Shown here one piece after another: positions 61,560 to 64,000 of a stretch of 64,000 nt of DNA. The DNA comes from Bdellovibrionaceae bacterium UBA6502 (GTDB taxonomy: Bacteria; Bdellovibrionota; Bdellovibrionia; Bdellovibrionales; UBA840), in the NCBI GenBank assembly GCA_002436415.1, contig DJMA01000028.1:62001-126000 (forward strand). Reading direction: 5' to 3'. The notes below the pieces were generated by a model, which saw only the letters and a list, made by a program, of their open reading frames with translations, was not told the DNA's origin and did not search any database. Made by a program: the position numbers and the translations under genes. How positions within the stretch are numbered: position 1 is the first letter of the stretch; every line of letters begins with the position of its first letter.

Positions 61560-62465
61560 ATGAAAAGCTTTAAATATTATGTTGCATTCACATTGTTATC
61601 CGTAGTTTCTTTTGCAGGAACTTATCAATTTCCTAGCACTGGAATTGTTATTAAAACGGATACCGCCTTATACACAGATCCTAAAACAGGTGGTTTTATT
61701 CCCGCAGATCGTAGCTTTCAGTTTTTAGCTTTTGAATACGATATGGAACAACCCAACAACCTAAGTATAAGAGCCTTTGAAGAAACCTGGAAGAAAGCGG
61801 GTCAGAGCATAGACTCAAAAACTCCCATTTTTAGCCAGGGCTATTGGGGAATGGATTTTAAAGGGCATATGAAAGACAAAGAAGGTCGCACTAGTTATTT
61901 TAGAAACTACGTTTTCGGAGACTTTCTTAAAATAGCGCAACTAGGTTTTGTCTGCGCTAAACTAGACAGTAAAGAACAATGCAAAGGATCAGAAGAGATC
62001 ATTAAAAACTTTCAATGGAAGCATAAACCAGAACAAAGACTCTTAGGCCTTAAATCAAAAATGAAAGTCCCAGAGGATTTCAAATTGTATATGCGTGTAA
62101 AAACAAAGTCAGGCCCTGTTTTTATGTACACACGATTCGCTCAACCAATGAATGAAGACAAAGTCCCTACCCTTACCTTTGCGGTTAACAAAGGTAAAAT
62201 AGAGGTTAAAGACTTTTTAACGAAGTTTGCCAAAAACATTGAAATGACAGGCATACAAGTACAAACCGCAAAGCTGAAAGCCAAACGCACAAAAAAAGAT
62301 TTTTTATACTCCTGGGGAAAACGATCCGGTCAATCTCAAAACTTTTATGTAAGTTGCGGGAACCTGGATGAAAAACAAAATTACTTCTTGATGGTATGCG
62401 CAACAGGCGATGATTCTAACTACACCAGCCTCCATACCGCTTTAAGCAAAATGGCCAGCCAATAA
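61560..62465 (+). CDS. Exported protein of unknown function, 301 aa
   Basis: Signal peptide YVAFTLLSVVSFAG, mature part mixed alpha/beta with Cys in FVCAKLDSKEQCKG, FYVSCGN and FLMVCATG. No known domain or catalytic motif. Weak ribosome-binding site. Convergent with the LysR gene, four bases apart. Confidence 0.6.
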   Translation: MKSFKYYVAFTLLSVVSFAGTYQFPSTGIVIKTDTALYTDPKTGGFIPADRSFQFLAFEYDMEQPNNLSIRAFEETWKKAGQSIDSKTPIFSQGYWGMDFKGHMKDKEGRTSYFRNYVFGDFLKIAQLGFVCAKLDSKEQCKGSEEIIKNFQWKHKPEQRLLGLKSKMKVPEDFKLYMRVKTKSGPVFMYTRFAQPMNEDKVPTLTFAVNKGKIEVKDFLTKFAKNIEMTGIQVQTAKLKAKRTKKDFLYSWGKRSGQSQNFYVSCGNLDEKQNYFLMVCATGDDSNYTSLHTALSKMASQ

Positions 62466-62469
62466 AAAA

Positions 62470-63441
62470 TTAATCCTCTGTGTCTTCCAAGTGAATGTCG
62501 TCAACATCGGAAGCATCGATTTGCAACTCAATGTCTTGGTAGCGATTGGGTAAAACCGTCAATTGAGTTTGCACCAAATCTTTTAGCTTGCGAATAGAAA
62601 CCAAACCTTCATCCTCTTTTTTCCAAAGAGCGTACAAGCGCATGCGAATCGGTTCATCCATTTCAAAAAACTTTAAATCAGGATATTCCTTCAAAGGATT
62701 TTTCGGCAAAAACATTACACATCTTCCACGCTCACATAATTTAGTTACATAATCTAAGTGGTCCGAAAAAATTTTCTCACGAGGAACAATGCCGTTCTTG
62801 CGCAAAGACTGCATGATGGCTCGATTTAAACGCTTATCCCAACTACTCTCCACAAATGGGATGTTCTCTAAAACAGCGTCAAAGCTCTTAAAACGATCCC
62901 ACAACTCTTTCGCGCAACAAAACACCAAATCAAAAGAACCAATTTCTTCGGAAACAATGGCTTTGCGAGAAGAAGGCCTTACACTAATGGCCCAATCGAT
63001 ATTACCTTTAATTAGATTATCCACTATGACTGCATGCTCTGATTGTCGAATGGTGTTCACTGTACCAAACTCCGCATACATATCCCAATACTGAGAAGCA
63101 AATTCGGTGGCTAAATCAAAAGAAACTGTGTCCTCAATGCCAATGGTCACTGGGTATCCACCAACCACCTCATCGGTAAAAAGCTCAAGAAGTTTTGAAC
63201 CTTCCTCAAAAATCCCTTTTGTGCGATCAAAAACCTGCTGTCCCTCTACGGTTAAACTTAAGCCCTTAGAGCTTCTGTGAAACAGCTGCATCTCTAAAAC
63301 TTCTTCTAACTTCTTTAGTTGCGCAGAAATAGTTGGAGAAGCTACACCAAGGCGCTGTGCCCCGTCTTTTAGAGACTGCGCTCTTGCAACCTCATAAAAA
63401 CTATACAAGTGATTCCAGTTTACATCTTTAAGCCGTTTCAT
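62470..63441 (-). CDS. LysR-family transcriptional regulator (NhaR-like)
   Basis: 323 aa. NWNHLYSFYEVARAQSLKDG and RLGVASPTISAQLKKLEEVL form the LysR helix-turn-helix, followed by FHRSSKGLSLTVEGQ. The start NWNHLYSF resembles NhaR, which responds to sodium. The C-terminal ligand domain follows. ATG 63441 is preferred to 63501. The upstream neighbour is a sodium symporter on the same strand, separated by a terminator. Confidence 0.85.
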   Translation of the reverse strand: MKRLKDVNWNHLYSFYEVARAQSLKDGAQRLGVASPTISAQLKKLEEVLEMQLFHRSSKGLSLTVEGQQVFDRTKGIFEEGSKLLELFTDEVVGGYPVTIGIEDTVSFDLATEFASQYWDMYAEFGTVNTIRQSEHAVIVDNLIKGNIDWAISVRPSSRKAIVSEEIGSFDLVFCCAKELWDRFKSFDAVLENIPFVESSWDKRLNRAIMQSLRKNGIVPREKIFSDHLDYVTKLCERGRCVMFLPKNPLKEYPDLKFFEMDEPIRMRLYALWKKEDEGLVSIRKLKDLVQTQLTVLPNRYQDIELQIDASDVDDIHLEDTED

Positions 63442-63481
63442 ACTGTTATTTAAGCGTAGATTAGCTGAGAAAACAAGAAAA

Positions 63482-63512
63482 GGCGCTCGTTGAATAAACA
63501 ACTAGCGCCCTT
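63482..63512. terminator. Terminator between the symporter and lysR genes
   Basis: GGCGCTCGTTG (63482-63492), loop AATAAA, CAACTAGCGCC (63499-63509) with one mismatch; T runs follow on both strands, longer on the + strand. Confidence 0.75.
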
Positions 63513-63539
63513 TTTATTTTTAAGCTCTTTAATCTGCCT

Positions 63540-64000
63540 CTAAGAAGCTCTTTGAACTTGGTTTATTTTTGTTTTTGCTAAAACAAAATAGCAAATTAAT
63601 CCAATGAGTATTCCAGGAGCAATTTCATACATCAAACCACCTAGACCGGCTTGCTGCCACGCAACCGTTGCCAATAAACCAGAAACAATCATTATGATTC
63701 CCGTTTTTTCAGAAACTTTTTTACCAATGGCATACACAAATAGTAATGGTCCAAAAGCAGCACCTAAAATTGACCATGCAAATACCACAAGCTCAAAAAC
63801 ATTCTTAGTTCCCCATAGGGCAATTGCTAATGCGATTAAGGTTACAATTCCTGTGATGATTTTTGTTCCCTTCAAGCCAATGTTTTTAGCCGGTAAAATG
63901 TCTTTTGAGAACGCAGCACTACAGCTAATGATTTGAGAATCTGCCGTAGACATAGTTGCAGAAAAGATACCCGCTAATACCACACCCACTAAGATTTCTG
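63540..64000 (-). CDS. putP: Sodium:solute symporter (PutP-like), C-terminal part
   Basis: About 152 C-terminal residues; the gene runs off the right edge. GIFSATMSTADSQIISCSAA is the signature helix of SSS symporters (PutP: sodium/proline), with SKDIL after it and four more membrane helices. The exact solute cannot be told from this part; proline or pantothenate are options. Confidence 0.85.
   Translation of the reverse strand, partial: EILVGVVLAGIFSATMSTADSQIISCSAAFSKDILPAKNIGLKGTKIITGIVTLIALAIALWGTKNVFELVVFAWSILGAAFGPLLFVYAIGKKVSEKTGIIMIVSGLLATVAWQQAGLGGLMYEIAPGILIGLICYFVLAKTKINQVQRAS

Overview
The window is 64 kb of a compact, AT-rich (visibly below 45% GC) Gram-negative chromosome. The combination of a type II secretion operon ending in a deltaproteobacterial-type GspN, the block pheS-pheT-ihfA-merR, many small exported proteins, a large PAS/receiver phosphorelay cluster and a stand-alone FliG-like protein fits Bdellovibrionota (Bdellovibrio and relatives). 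That placement is inference from gene content; there is no 16S gene here. I see no phage, transposase or CRISPR array. The only repeat cluster sits beside an initiator tRNA gene.

Layout. 1-7052: the 3' end of gspG, then gspH-I-J-K and gspL-M-N, closed by a long hairpin terminator. 7194-8780: a PlsC-type acyltransferase and ssb. 8807-15866: a 51-aa exported peptide, hmgA behind an unusual leader, a rhodanese, an exported alpha/beta hydrolase, a FliG-like fragment protein, an AcuI/YhdH-type reductase and a large HExxH protein. 15931-24729: proB, a metallopeptidase plus ATP-grasp pair, an exported protein with a cyclase-like domain, acs, a DUF952 protein and a YdfG-type dehydrogenase. 25070-27281: a pseudo-receiver/TPR protein, then rpsN and rpmG.

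27349-35930 is a signalling island: Hpt-REC-REC, Hpt, a 1400-aa six-PAS hybrid kinase, an OmpR-type regulator, a single-receiver protein, a receiver with an extra domain and an NTPase. 35927-39292: a Ppx/GppA-like lipoprotein in one operon with an exported multi-pass membrane protein. 39453-45139: a phosphonate-type ABC importer in two pieces (phnD apart from phnC-phnE) with an inositol-phosphatase-family enzyme, a P-loop kinase and an outer-membrane protein. 45481-48237: three exported-protein genes, the last being an N-terminally broken CsgG-like gene. 48766-52640: a flavin-dependent halogenase behind nested palindromes, a methyltransferase, merR, ihfA and a small exported protein. 52686-57558: pheT, pheS, menB and a zinc-ribbon membrane protein. 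57871-64000: exported hypotheticals, a membrane-bound degenerate rhodanese, a glyoxalase-fold protein, tRNA-fMet with duplicated 3' flank, tdk, a LysR regulator and the 3' end of a sodium:solute symporter.

How it works together: the T2SS genes export folded enzymes; hmgA (tyrosine/phenylalanine breakdown) and acs (acetate activation) suggest life on amino acids and small acids; menB indicates menaquinone synthesis; tdk indicates nucleoside salvage. These fit a predatory or scavenging lifestyle but do not prove one. The most unusual items are the tRNA-fMet-derived repeats, the exported cyclase-like protein, the Ppx-like lipoprotein operon, two different HExxH proteins in unrecognised contexts, and the halogenase with its palindromic upstream region.
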